Shown: positions 29,027 through 37,134, numbered from the stretch's first letter. The stretch: 64,000 nt of DNA from DASUPK01 sp963815665 (GCA_963815665.1 CAWFHN010000011.1:124001-188000), one strand, 5' to 3'. Translations and numbers: made by a program. Notes: a model not told the origin generated them from the letters alone.

Positions 29027-29427
29027 CCGAGAGGACCCACAACGCGGCTGGGACCGAGGCGATCGGCGAGCGGCTGGCCGCTGACCTTGGCCCCGGCGAC
29101 GTCGTCCTGGTGAGCGGAGAGCTGGGAGCCGGAAAGACGACCCTGATCCGGGGCGCCTGTCGGTCCCTCGGAGTCACCGAGCCGGTTACCTCGCCGACCT
29201 TCACGATCGGTCACACCTACGCCGGGCGGGTTCCGGTCTCCCACCTCGATCTCTACCGGCTCGCGGAGCTGGACCGGGAGGACCCGGCGCTGCTCGAGGA
29301 CTACGTGAGGCCGGAGGCGGTCGCCTTCATCGAGTGGCCGGGCGCCGCCGAGCCCTGGCTGGAGAGGGTCACGCGCCGCATCGAGATTCGCCATGCAGGC
29401 GGGGACGAGCGCGAGATCGTGTTCTAG
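29023..29427 (+). CDS. tsaE: t6A-modification ATPase TsaE, probable CTG start
   Basis: Walker A is SGELGAGKTTLIRG. It is followed by VTSPTFTIGHTYAGR, HLDLYRLAE and AFIEWPGAAE, all standard TsaE blocks. TsaE supports TsaB/TsaD in threonylcarbamoyl-adenosine synthesis on tRNA. The conserved N-terminal helix (THNAAGTEAIGERLAADLGP) is in frame upstream of the first GTG (29110) but has no ATG, GTG or TTG. The only plausible initiator is CTG 29023, which overlaps the upstream TGA. A GTG 29110 start would remove the helix. The predicted length is 134 residues. Confidence 0.82.
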   Translation: MTERTHNAAGTEAIGERLAADLGPGDVVLVSGELGAGKTTLIRGACRSLGVTEPVTSPTFTIGHTYAGRVPVSHLDLYRLAELDREDPALLEDYVRPEAVAFIEWPGAAEPWLERVTRRIEIRHAGGDEREIVF

Positions 29428-29467
29428 GGGCCTCGCCCGGCTGTCATCGCCGGGTCATCTCGTCGGA

Positions 29468-29725
29468 CTAGTAGCCGTAGTTGCCGCCACCGCCATTCTG
29501 ATTTTGCGGCGCCTGCTGCTGGACCTGGTTCTCAACGCTCTGCGCCTGTTGCTGGGCCTGCGTCAGGGCGCTCGAGGCCTGCCTCTGCAGGGACTTGGCG
29601 GTGCCGACCGCGTTCTTCAGGTCGTCTCCGCATCCGCTCGCGGCGATGGCGAGGATCACCAGCGCCGCCCCGATCGCGCCCGCGCGTCGCGTGACTCGCG
29701 GCACCTGCTTCGACTCTCCGGTCAT
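29468..29725 (-). CDS. Small Gln/Asn-rich lipoprotein, tandem copy 2
   Basis: An 85-residue exported protein. A basic N-terminus and hydrophobic stretch AIGAALVILAIAASGC end in a lipobox cysteine. After it comes a helical Q/A-rich repeat (QQQAQSVENQVQQQAPQNQN) and a GGGGNYGY tail. It is a paralogue of the gene immediately upstream at 29738-30056, with the same order of signal, QAQSV repeats and NQN tail. The function is unknown. It is inserted, in the opposite direction, between tsaE and tsaB. Confidence 0.7.
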   Translation of the reverse strand: MTGESKQVPRVTRRAGAIGAALVILAIAASGCGDDLKNAVGTAKSLQRQASSALTQAQQQAQSVENQVQQQAPQNQNGGGGNYGY

Positions 29726-29737
29726 GGGCGAATACCC

Positions 29738-30056
29738 CTACTGGCCGCTGCCGCCGTTCTGGTTCTGGTGGATTCTGGTTCTGGTTCTGATTTTGGTTCT
29801 GGTTCTGGTTCTGCTGGATCTGGGTCTGGACGCTCTGCACCTGGCTCTGGACGCTCTGCGCCTGCTGCTGCGCGTTCGTCACGGCGGTCGAGGCCTGGCT
29901 CAACACGCTCTGCGCCTGTGAGCTGACGCTGTTGATCGCATTGCTGGCATCGCTGGAGTTGCTGTCGCTGCCGCAACCGGCCGCGCCGACCGCGACGATC
30001 GCGAGTGTGGCCGTGGCAGCGCCCGCTCGTCGAAACCTGCTGGACTGCTCGGACAT
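29738..30056 (-). CDS. Small Gln/Asn-rich lipoprotein, tandem copy 1, frameshifted near its end
   Basis: From ATG 30056: signal peptide TATLAIVAVGAAGC with a lipobox, then helical SSQAQSVLSQASTAVTNAQQ and QQAQSVQSQVQSVQTQIQ repeats, then an alternating Asn-Gln tract. Near 29770 one extra base throws the frame into PPEPERRQRP. The next frame would finish QNQNGGSGQ and stop at TAG 29738-29740, closely matching the end of its paralogue. If the frame is real, the protein instead reads into copy 2 and stops at 29532. The indel falls in a low-complexity repeat and may be slippage or error. Confidence 0.62.
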
Positions 30057-30110
30057 GGTGTCTCTCCTTCTCCCGGGGTCGATGGACGCCGAACCGCTTC
30101 CTCCCGCACT

Positions 30111-30312
30111 CTAGATGACCGATTCCAAATCCCCGCACGCCCGGATGACGCACCTGGCGCTTCGCAGCTCTGCGTCCTCGGGCTCGCCTTTGGCACCACC
30201 AAAGGCGTCGCGAGCGAGCGGAGCGAGCGGTGCGAGCGCGAAGCGCGAGATCCTTGATCTGCTCGGCCAGGCGCGCCCCCGGTCGCACGCGGATTCAAAA
30301 TCGATCATCTAG
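30111..30312 (-). repeat. Palindromic MITE-like repeat, copy B
   Basis: A 202-base element. The ends are imperfect inverted repeats: CTAGATGACCGATTCC on the left and, reading inward, CTAGATGATCGATTTT on the right. The core hairpin is GCCTTTGG (30186-30193) and CCAAAGGC (30199-30206). The block 30173-30206 is the exact reverse complement of 34 bases in copy A. An additional GCGAGCGGAGCGAGCG-type stretch (about 30210-30240) is absent from copy A. The last base is the first base of the tsaB start codon. Both strands are accidentally open because of the palindromic symmetry. Confidence 0.75.
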
Positions 30313-31025
30313 TGGTGGTCGTCCTGGGTTTGGACACGGCGACCGCCGACGCCGTGGTGGGGGTCACCGCGGCGGGGGAGGCAGTCCGCGAGGCGCGGGT
30401 GGAGCCCGGGCCCGATGGCCGCCCGCGCCACTCCCAGGTCCTCCTGCCCGAGATCGAGCGCAGCGTCGAGGCCGCCGGGGGCTGGGAGGCGATCGAGAGG
30501 ATCGCCGTCGGCATCGGCCCGGGTTCGTTCACCGGCCTGCGGATCGGAATCGCCACCGCTCGTGGGCTCGCTCAGGCGAGGGGGATCCCGATCGTCCCCG
30601 TGGGCTCCCTGGCCGCCCTGGGGCGCGGGATCTTGGTCTCCGGGAAGGGGAACGGGGCGCTCGCCCTGCCGATGATCGACGCCCGCCGTGGCGAGGCTTT
30701 CGCAGCTCTGATCGAGGACGGCGGCGGCGAGCGATGGACGCCCTTCGTCGCGCCGCCCGGCGAGCTGGCCGATCGCGTGCGGAGCCTCGATCGACCGTGC
30801 CTGGCGGCCGGGGACGGGGCGCTACGATTCGCCGCAGAGCTGAAGGCCGCCGGCGCCACGGTTGCCCCGCCCGAAGACCCAATCCACCGACTTGCTGCAA
30901 TTGAGGTCTGTGCGGTGGGGGAGGCGGCATCGGAGGCGCCACCGGACCAGATCCAACCCCTGTATCTGAGACCGCCCGATGCAAAGAGATGGCTTGAGCG
31001 AGATCATGGAGCCCCCGGGGGATGA
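30312..31025 (+). CDS. tsaB: t6A-modification protein TsaB
   Basis: A 237-residue ASKHA-fold partner of TsaD in threonylcarbamoyl-adenosine formation on ANN-decoding tRNAs. Diagnostic segments are VLGLDTATADAVVGV, IAVGIGPGSFTGLRIGIATA and LPMIDARRGEAFAAL. The GTG start shares its first G with the terminal CTAG of repeat copy B, so its leader lies within the repeat and no ordinary ribosome site is visible. The C-terminus overlaps rimI by 20 bases. Confidence 0.92.
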   Translation: MVVVLGLDTATADAVVGVTAAGEAVREARVEPGPDGRPRHSQVLLPEIERSVEAAGGWEAIERIAVGIGPGSFTGLRIGIATARGLAQARGIPIVPVGSLAALGRGILVSGKGNGALALPMIDARRGEAFAALIEDGGGERWTPFVAPPGELADRVRSLDRPCLAAGDGALRFAAELKAAGATVAPPEDPIHRLAAIEVCAVGEAASEAPPDQIQPLYLRPPDAKRWLERDHGAPGG

Positions 31026-31485
31026 ACGGGGCGGTGTGAGGCTGCGGAAGCTGGGCTACGGGGACCTTCCGTCGGTCATCTCGATCGAGCGCCGGTCGTT
31101 CCCGACGCCCTGGTCCCTGGCGATGTTCGTGCTCGAGCTGTCCAAGCCCTCCGGCATCTGCCTCGCGGCCGAGGACGCCGACGGCCTCATTGGCTACCTG
31201 GTCTGCGCGCGCTACGACGACGTCTGGCATCTGATGAACGTCGCCGTCCATCCCGAGCGGCGCCGGCGCGGGATCGCGACCGACCTGATCCAACGACTCT
31301 TCGAGGACGCCGGCGACGGCTCCCGCTTCACCCTGGAGGTCCGCGTCTCCAACGCCCCGGCGATCGAGATGTACCGCCGCTTCGGGTTCCGCTCTGCCGG
31401 CCGCCGCCGCCGCTACTACCACGACAACGGCGAGGACGCACTGATCATGTGGCTGGAGGCCGCCGAGGGCGCCTCGGTCGCTTGA
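31006..31485 (+). CDS. rimI: Ribosomal-protein N-acetyltransferase RimI-like (GNAT)
   Basis: About 159 residues with the GNAT fold. The acetyl-CoA loop is VHPERRRRGIATDLIQRL, preceded by LMNVAV. The RimI-type C-terminal block includes VRVSNAPAIEMYRRFGFRSA and RRRRYYHDNGEDALIM. RimI acetylates the N-terminus of ribosomal protein S18 in E. coli and is often clustered with tsaB and tsaD. The ATG at 31006 is preferred. ATG 30979 would overlap tsaB by 47 bases, and GTG 31036 is also possible. Confidence 0.88.
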   Translation: MEPPGDERGGVRLRKLGYGDLPSVISIERRSFPTPWSLAMFVLELSKPSGICLAAEDADGLIGYLVCARYDDVWHLMNVAVHPERRRRGIATDLIQRLFEDAGDGSRFTLEVRVSNAPAIEMYRRFGFRSAGRRRRYYHDNGEDALIMWLEAAEGASVA

Positions 31486-32483
31486 TCCTCGGAATCGAGA
31501 CGTCGTGCGACGACACCTGCGCCGCCGTCGTCGACGGCGCCCGGATCCTCTCCAACGTCGTCTCCTCCCAGGCGGAGTTCCACGAGCGCTACGGAGGGGT
31601 CGTCCCGGAGGTCGCCTCGCGGCACCATCTCGAGCTGGTCAACGCGGTGGTGGCGGCCGCGCTGGAGGACGCGGGCGCGACCCTCGACGACGCCGAGGCC
31701 ATCGCCGTCACCCAGGGCCCGGGCCTGATCGGTGCGCTGCTGGTCGGGCTGAGCTCCGCCAAGGCGCTCGCGGCTGCCCATCGCACCCCGCTCATCCCGG
31801 TGGACCACCTGCAGGGCCACGTCGCAGCCAACTTCCTGGAGCCGGATGCGCTGGAGCCGCCCTTCCTCTGCCTGATCGCCAGCGGCGGCCACACGCTGCT
31901 TGCCGGTGTGCGGGAACACGGCTCGTTCGAGACCCTGGGCTCGACGGTCGACGACGCGGCCGGCGAGGCCTTCGACAAGGGCGCGCGCCTACTCGGCCTG
32001 CGATACCCGGGAGGGCCCGCGATCCAGAGCGCCGCGGACTCTGGCGATGCGGAGGCCTTCGACTTCCCGGTGGCGATGAGCGAGCGTGGCCTCGACTTCA
32101 GCTTCAGCGGCCTGAAGACCTCGCTCGTCTACCAAGCGCGGGATCTGGGCCGAGAGGAGACGGAGCGCCGGCGTGCCGACCTCGCGGCCTCATACCAGCG
32201 GGCGATCGTCGATCAGCTGATGGCGAAGCTCAAACGCGCCGCGGGTGCGGGCGACTGGTCGGCGATCGCGCTCGGCGGCGGCGTGGCGGCGAACGCCGAG
32301 CTGCGCGGTCGCACCCGGGCTCTCTGCGACGAGCTCGGCCTGCGGCTGAAGCTGGTGCCGGTCACGCTCTGCACCGACAACGCGGCGATGATCGCCTCGG
32401 CCGCCCGCTTCACCGAGCCGATTCCGTATCCCGACTACCTGGGGTTCGATGCCTTCGCGACTGGTTCTGTACGCGCGGCCTGA
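31482..32483 (+). CDS. tsaD: tRNA threonylcarbamoyltransferase catalytic subunit
   Basis: A 333-residue metalloenzyme of the Kae1/TsaD family. The start is LILGIETSCDDTCAAVVDG, the iron ligands are in SRHHLELVN (HxxxH-type), and GQ-phosphate motifs include VTQGPGLIGALLVG and IASGGHTLL. The C-terminus has the LGGGVAANAELR block. The TTG start at 31482 overlaps the rimI stop (TTGA). It completes a tsaE-tsaB-rimI-tsaD set, although tsaE is separated by 884 bases. Confidence 0.95.
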   Translation: MILGIETSCDDTCAAVVDGARILSNVVSSQAEFHERYGGVVPEVASRHHLELVNAVVAAALEDAGATLDDAEAIAVTQGPGLIGALLVGLSSAKALAAAHRTPLIPVDHLQGHVAANFLEPDALEPPFLCLIASGGHTLLAGVREHGSFETLGSTVDDAAGEAFDKGARLLGLRYPGGPAIQSAADSGDAEAFDFPVAMSERGLDFSFSGLKTSLVYQARDLGREETERRRADLAASYQRAIVDQLMAKLKRAAGAGDWSAIALGGGVAANAELRGRTRALCDELGLRLKLVPVTLCTDNAAMIASAARFTEPIPYPDYLGFDAFATGSVRAA

Positions 32484-32700
32484 CTGCCACCTCTGCGAGG
32501 AGGCTCGGGCCGGCCTCGAGAGATTGCTGGCGGACGGCGCCTCGTTCGAGCTCGAGGAAGTCGACATCGAATCCGACGACGAGCTGCTCAAGAGGTTCCT
32601 CGAGCGCATCCCGGTGATCGAGCTGGACGGCGAAATCGTCTCCGAGCTCTGGCTGGACGCGGACGGCCTGCGGGCCCGGCTCGATACCTTGTCCGCATGA
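32449..32700 (+). CDS. Glutaredoxin-like thioredoxin-fold protein
   Basis: An 83-residue protein with beta1 RLVLYARPDCHLCEEARAGL, carrying a CxxC (CHLC), and the cis-proline segment RIPVIELDGE. It matches the glutaredoxin 2 / DUF836-type small redox proteins. The ATG lies 35 bases inside the end of tsaD, and the stop overlaps the rex ATG (ATGA). Adjacency to Rex fits a redox role. Confidence 0.85.
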   Translation: MPSRLVLYARPDCHLCEEARAGLERLLADGASFELEEVDIESDDELLKRFLERIPVIELDGEIVSELWLDADGLRARLDTLSA

Positions 32701-33368
32701 TCGAGGACGTGGCGGCCGAGTCCGCCGAGCAGGCCTCGGAGCTCACGGATGGGGACCGTCTCTCACTCGGGGTCGCCGCGAGGCTCTCCCGCTACCTCCA
32801 GGTGCTGACCCAGGCCCGGAAGATGGGGAAGGACACGATCTCCTCGCAGGAGCTCTCGGACTACACCCACATCAACTCGACGCAGATCCGCCGGGACCTC
32901 TCCGGCTTTGGCAAGTTCGGCAAGCGCGGCGTCGGCTACAACGTCGACTCGCTGGTCCGCGAGATCCGCAAGATCCTCCGGACCGCCGGCCAGCACAACA
33001 TCGCGCTGTTCGGCGCCGGGCACCTGGGGCAGGCGATCGCCTCCTCGGACATCTTCGCCGACCACGGCTTCCGGATCGTGTCGATGTTCGACGTCGACCC
33101 GGCCGTGATCGGTCGTCGCGTCGGCGGCCTCGAGGTTCGCTCCTTCGACGACATCGACGCGGTGGTCGAGGGGGAGCAGGTGGTCGTCGGCGTCCTCGCG
33201 GTGCCGTCCGACGCCGCTCAGGAGGTCGCCGACCGGCTCGTCAAGGCGGGAGTGAAGATCATCTTCAACTACTCCGAGCGCCTGCTGCAGGTCCCGCCGG
33301 ACGTCACGGTGCACACCTCGAGCCCGGCCGTGGACCTGCTCTACGCCCTTTACTTCTATTTGACCTAG
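32697..33368 (+). CDS. rex: Redox-sensing transcriptional repressor Rex
   Basis: A 223-residue NADH/NAD+ sensor that represses respiratory and fermentative genes when NADH is low. The winged helix is at residues ~18-80 (VAARLSRYLQVLTQARKMGK, then SSQELSDYTHINSTQIRRDL). The Rossmann domain starts IALFGAGHLGQAIASS, and KRGVGYNV links the two. The C-terminal domain-swap helix region VDLLYALYFYL is present. No clear Rex operator is seen in this window, including before the hydrogenase operon. Confidence 0.94.
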   Translation: MIEDVAAESAEQASELTDGDRLSLGVAARLSRYLQVLTQARKMGKDTISSQELSDYTHINSTQIRRDLSGFGKFGKRGVGYNVDSLVREIRKILRTAGQHNIALFGAGHLGQAIASSDIFADHGFRIVSMFDVDPAVIGRRVGGLEVRSFDDIDAVVEGEQVVVGVLAVPSDAAQEVADRLVKAGVKIIFNYSERLLQVPPDVTVHTSSPAVDLLYALYFYLT

Positions 33369-33382
33369 GTCGGACCCAGCTG

Positions 33383-34591
33383 GTGACAACCGATCCGGAT
33401 CCACAGCACAACGGGCTTGACCTCGACGAGGTTCGAGAGACGTTCGAAGCCTCCGCCGACTTCACGATCGGCATCGAGGAGGAGTTCGCCATCCTCGATC
33501 CCGCCGTCCTCGACCTCGAGCACCGCTTCGAGGAGATGCAGGCCGCCTGCCTTCGGGACGAGTTGCTCGCTCCCGCGGTCAAGGGCGAGCTGATCGACAC
33601 GGAGATCGAGATCCGCTCGGGCCGCGGCGAGACATTTGCCGACGCCGCGGACCGGCAGCGGGCCCGGCGGGAGCGCCTCTTCGGGATCGCGGATGAGATG
33701 GGCGTCGCGCTGGCGGCGATGGGAACCCACCCGTGGGCCAACTACCTGGACCAGCACATCATCCAGACCGAGCACTACCGGCGCCTCGAGGGGGATCTGC
33801 GCTGGGTCGCACAGCGCAACAACACCTGGAGCCTCCACGTCCACGTCGGAATCCAGGGCCCGGATCGCGCGGTCGCGGTGTCCGACCGGATGCGGGAGTT
33901 CCTGCCGCCCCTGCTCGCCCTCTCCGCGAACTCCCCGTTCCTCGATCATCGCGACACCGGCCTGCACTCGGTGCGCACCGAGATCTTCACGCGCACATTC
34001 CCGCGCTGCGGGGTCCACGAGCCCTTCGGGGACTGGCGGACCTACGCGGAATTCGTCCGCCTCCTGCTGGAGACGGACTCGATCGTCGAGGCGACCCAGC
34101 TCTGGTGGAGCGTGCGCCCGCATCACTCGTTCGGCACGGTCGAGGTGAGGATCTGCGACGCGCAGACCCGCGGCGACGAGTCGCTGAACCTGGCGGCGCT
34201 GATGGCCGCCTGCGTCGCCCAGACCGCGATGGATCTCGACGAGGGCATCTCGGCCGAGACCGGCGGTGGTTTCTGCGGCCGCCTCGGTGTCGGCCAGCGT
34301 GAGATCGAGGAGAACCTCTGGCGCGCGATCCGCCATGGCATGGACGGAGAGATGATCGACTTCCGCGAGCGGCGGGTGGTGCCCACCCGGGCGGTCCTCG
34401 AGGACCTAGTGGCGTGGACCGAGCCGGCCCGGCAGACGCTGGGCCTGGACGTCGACCTGCCCGAGCGGAACGGCGCCCAGAGGGCCAACGCGGACTTCGG
34501 CGAGGGGGCCCCGATCGAGGAGATCTACCGCCGAGCAGTCGAGGAGACCCGGAAAACCTACGCACCGGAGGGAGCCGTCAGTGGCAGATGA
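33383..34591 (+). CDS. Glutamate-cysteine ligase family 2 / carboxylate-amine ligase
   Basis: A 402-residue ATP-dependent ligase of the GCS2 (YbdK/EgtA-like) family. The ATP/metal block is DFTIGIEEEFAILDP, and further markers are LAAMGTHPWANYLDQ, NNTWSLHVHVGIQGPDRA and SFGTVEVRICDAQTRGDES. Members make gamma-glutamyl-cysteine or related amides, with mycothiol- and ergothioneine-linked relatives known in actinobacteria. The substrate is not determined by sequence. The GTG start is 14 bases after rex, so cotranscription is likely. Confidence 0.85.
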   Translation: MTTDPDPQHNGLDLDEVRETFEASADFTIGIEEEFAILDPAVLDLEHRFEEMQAACLRDELLAPAVKGELIDTEIEIRSGRGETFADAADRQRARRERLFGIADEMGVALAAMGTHPWANYLDQHIIQTEHYRRLEGDLRWVAQRNNTWSLHVHVGIQGPDRAVAVSDRMREFLPPLLALSANSPFLDHRDTGLHSVRTEIFTRTFPRCGVHEPFGDWRTYAEFVRLLLETDSIVEATQLWWSVRPHHSFGTVEVRICDAQTRGDESLNLAALMAACVAQTAMDLDEGISAETGGGFCGRLGVGQREIEENLWRAIRHGMDGEMIDFRERRVVPTRAVLEDLVAWTEPARQTLGLDVDLPERNGAQRANADFGEGAPIEEIYRRAVEETRKTYAPEGAVSGR

Positions 34592-34979
34592 AGAGCAGCA
34601 GGCAAGCCCCGAGCAGCCGAGCGAGGAGGAGATGCGCGCCCAGCTCGAGGATGAGATCAGGAAAGTGCGGGTCGAGGACGTCGTCCTGCAGAGCGTGGTC
34701 AGCATCCTCAACCTGTCCGCCAGGCGGATCGCCAAGGACGATGAGCGCGATCTGGACCAGGCCAAGGTCGGGATCGATGCCGGCCGGGCACTGGTCGACC
34801 TGGTCAGTCCGGAGGCGCAGCCGCAGCTGCGGCAGGCGATCTCCGAGCTACAGGTGCTCTATGCCAAGCACGCGGGTGAGGAGCCGGCCGACGAAGCGGC
34901 GGAAAGTGCCCCTGAGCAGGGGTCTTCCGAGAAGCCAAAGGGCGACTCGGGTCTCTGGACGCCCCCGACATCTGATTGA
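34581..34979 (+). CDS. DUF1844-like acidic helical protein
   Basis: 132 residues from a GTG start that overlaps the GCS2 gene by 11 bases. The conserved core is KVRVEDVVLQSVVSILNLSA, LDQAKVGIDAGRALVDLV and EAQPQLRQAISELQVLY. That order is typical of small actinobacterial proteins annotated as DUF1844-like. The ends are acidic and disordered. There is no membrane segment or catalytic motif and the function is unknown. Confidence 0.65.
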   Translation: MADEEQQASPEQPSEEEMRAQLEDEIRKVRVEDVVLQSVVSILNLSARRIAKDDERDLDQAKVGIDAGRALVDLVSPEAQPQLRQAISELQVLYAKHAGEEPADEAAESAPEQGSSEKPKGDSGLWTPPTSD

Positions 34980-35027
34980 CGGGTAGACTGCCGCGCCGCT
35001 TTCACACGAACCTGACGGGAGCCACAG

Positions 35028-37103
35028 TTGACAAAGTTCTTGACCGATTACGGAGTCGTCGTTGCGCTTGGTTGCGCGGCTGCGGCGGTGCTGTACGGCC
35101 TGCTGGTCACCCAGCGCCTGCTCGCCAAGTCGCCCGGAAACGAGCAGATGCAGGAGATCTCGGGCGCGGTGCAGGAGGGCGCCAGCGCGTACCTGAAGCG
35201 CCAGTACATGATCATCGCCGGGGTCGGCGTGGTCGTGGCGATCCTGCTCATCCCGCTGCAGAACGTGCAGACGGCGATCGGCTTCGTGGTCGGAGGCGTC
35301 CTCTCCGGTTCCGCCGGTTTCATCGGCATGAACCTCTCGGTTCGAGCCAACGCCCGCGTCGCGGAAGCGGCGCGTGGCGGCATCCCGCCGGCGCTTGACA
35401 TCGCCTTCAAGGGCGGGTCGGTGACCGGGCTGTTGGTCGTGGGCCTGGCGCTGCTCGGAGTTGCGGGCTACTTCGGTGCGCTCCTGATCTTCACCAGCCT
35501 GACCGACAAGGAGTGCGTCGACGCGCTCGTCGGGCTTGGCTTCGGCGGCTCGCTGATCTCCGTCTTCGCCCGGCTCGGCGGCGGCATCTTCACCAAGGCG
35601 GCAGACGTCGGAGCGGACCTGGTCGGCAAGATCGAGGCCGGGATCCCCGAGGACGACCCGCGCAACCCCGCCGTGATCGCGGACAACGTCGGCGACAACG
35701 TCGGCGACTGCGCCGGCATGGCGGCGGACCTCTTCGAGACCTATGCCGTCACCGCCGTCGCGGTGATGCTGCTCGGGGTGATCACGTTCACCGGGTTCAC
35801 TCGCGAGGTCGCGATCTACCCCCTCGCCATCGGCGCCGTGGCGATCCTCGCCTCGATCATCGGGGCGCTCTCGGTGCGCACCAGCACCGGGAACGTCGAG
35901 GCGGCTCTCTACAGGGGGCTCGCCGTGTCGGCGGTGCTCTCGGCTGCGGCCTTCTACCCGATCACGAAGTGGCTGATGAACGACCCGCTCGGCGGCGGGG
36001 CGCTCGGCAACACGAGCGTCACCGACCTCTGGCTCTGCGGCCTGATCGGCGTCGGGGTCACCGCGCTGCTCTTCGTCCTCACCGACTACTACACCTCGAC
36101 CCGCTTCCGCCCCGTTCGCACCATTTCGCGGGCGTCTGAGACCGGCCACGCGACGAACATCATCCAGGGGCTCGCTCAGGGCCTGCAGTCGACCGCCCTG
36201 CCCGTGCTCGTGATCGCCATGGCGATCCTGGGCTCGTGGAAGCTCGCCGGCGGCGGCAGCGACGGCATCTACGGCATCGGCGTCGCGGTGATGGCTCAGC
36301 TCTCGCTGACCGGCCTGATCGTCGCGCTCGACGCTTTCGGCCCGATCACCGACAACGCGGGCGGCATTGCGGAGATGGCGGACCTGCCGCAGGAGGTCCG
36401 CGACATCACCGATCCGCTCGACGCGGTCGGCAACACGACCAAGGCCGTCACCAAGGGATACGCGATCGGCTCGGCCGCGCTCGCCGCGCTCGTGCTCTTC
36501 AACGCGTTCACCCACGAGCTGCAGACGGAGGCCGGGAACAAGGCCCTCAGCTTCGAGATCGCCAGTCCGCCGGTGCTGATCGGCCTGCTGATCGGCGGGA
36601 TCATGGTCTTCCTGTTCTCGTCGCTCGCGATCGAGGCGGTCGGCCGCGCCGGTGGCCAAGTCGTGGAGGAGGTGCGCAGGCAGTTCCGCGAGAAGCCCGG
36701 GATCATGAAGGGCACGGAGAAGCCCGAGTATGGGGGCGCGGTGGCCCTGGTGACTGCGGCCGCCCAGAAGGAGATGATCCTGCCCTCGCTGATCCCGATC
36801 CTGGTGCCGCTGATCGTGGGAGTGATCTCCTATCAGGCGCTCGGCGGGCTGCTGATCGGTGTGATCGTGGTCGGCATCTTCTCCGCGATCTCCATGACCG
36901 CCGGTGGCGGCGCGTGGGACAACGCCAAGAAGCTGATCGAGGACGGCGAGTACGGCGGCAAGGGGTCCGATGCCCATGCGGCAGCGATCACGGGCGACAC
37001 CGTCGGTGATCCCTACAAGGACACCGCCGGCCCGGCGATCAACCCGATGATCAAGGTCGCCAACATCGTTGCCATCCTGATCATCCCGATCATCGCTCTC
37101 TAG
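35028..37103 (+). CDS. hppA: Membrane proton-translocating pyrophosphatase, K+-independent type
   Basis: A 691-residue, ~16-helix ion pump that hydrolyses PPi and moves H+ across the membrane. The active-site loops are DVGADLVGKIEAGIPEDDPR, ADNVGDNVGDCAGMAADLFE and the C-terminal DTVGDPYKDTAGPAINPM. The motif GNTTKAVTKG has lysine (K472) where K+-dependent enzymes carry alanine, which assigns it to the K+-independent H+ pumps. The start is TTG with GGGAG 7 bases before it. It stands as its own unit after the DUF1844-like gene. Confidence 0.96.
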   Translation: MTKFLTDYGVVVALGCAAAAVLYGLLVTQRLLAKSPGNEQMQEISGAVQEGASAYLKRQYMIIAGVGVVVAILLIPLQNVQTAIGFVVGGVLSGSAGFIGMNLSVRANARVAEAARGGIPPALDIAFKGGSVTGLLVVGLALLGVAGYFGALLIFTSLTDKECVDALVGLGFGGSLISVFARLGGGIFTKAADVGADLVGKIEAGIPEDDPRNPAVIADNVGDNVGDCAGMAADLFETYAVTAVAVMLLGVITFTGFTREVAIYPLAIGAVAILASIIGALSVRTSTGNVEAALYRGLAVSAVLSAAAFYPITKWLMNDPLGGGALGNTSVTDLWLCGLIGVGVTALLFVLTDYYTSTRFRPVRTISRASETGHATNIIQGLAQGLQSTALPVLVIAMAILGSWKLAGGGSDGIYGIGVAVMAQLSLTGLIVALDAFGPITDNAGGIAEMADLPQEVRDITDPLDAVGNTTKAVTKGYAIGSAALAALVLFNAFTHELQTEAGNKALSFEIASPPVLIGLLIGGIMVFLFSSLAIEAVGRAGGQVVEEVRRQFREKPGIMKGTEKPEYGGAVALVTAAAQKEMILPSLIPILVPLIVGVISYQALGGLLIGVIVVGIFSAISMTAGGGAWDNAKKLIEDGEYGGKGSDAHAAAITGDTVGDPYKDTAGPAINPMIKVANIVAILIIPIIAL

Positions 37104-37134
37104 GCAGTCCCCAGCGGCACCTAAGCTCCAACGC

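Noticed and set aside
29738..29870. Asn-Gln and Gln-Ala-Gln repeats as a CRISPR-like or tandem DNA repeat
   Set aside because: The periodicity is codon-level within a protein coding frame. There are no unique spacers and no direct repeat of fixed length above 12 bases.
30111..30312. Open frames of 65 codons on both strands of repeat copy B
   Set aside because: Both exist because the element is nearly palindromic. They have no ribosome site and the shared peptide-like similarity is only the repeat itself.
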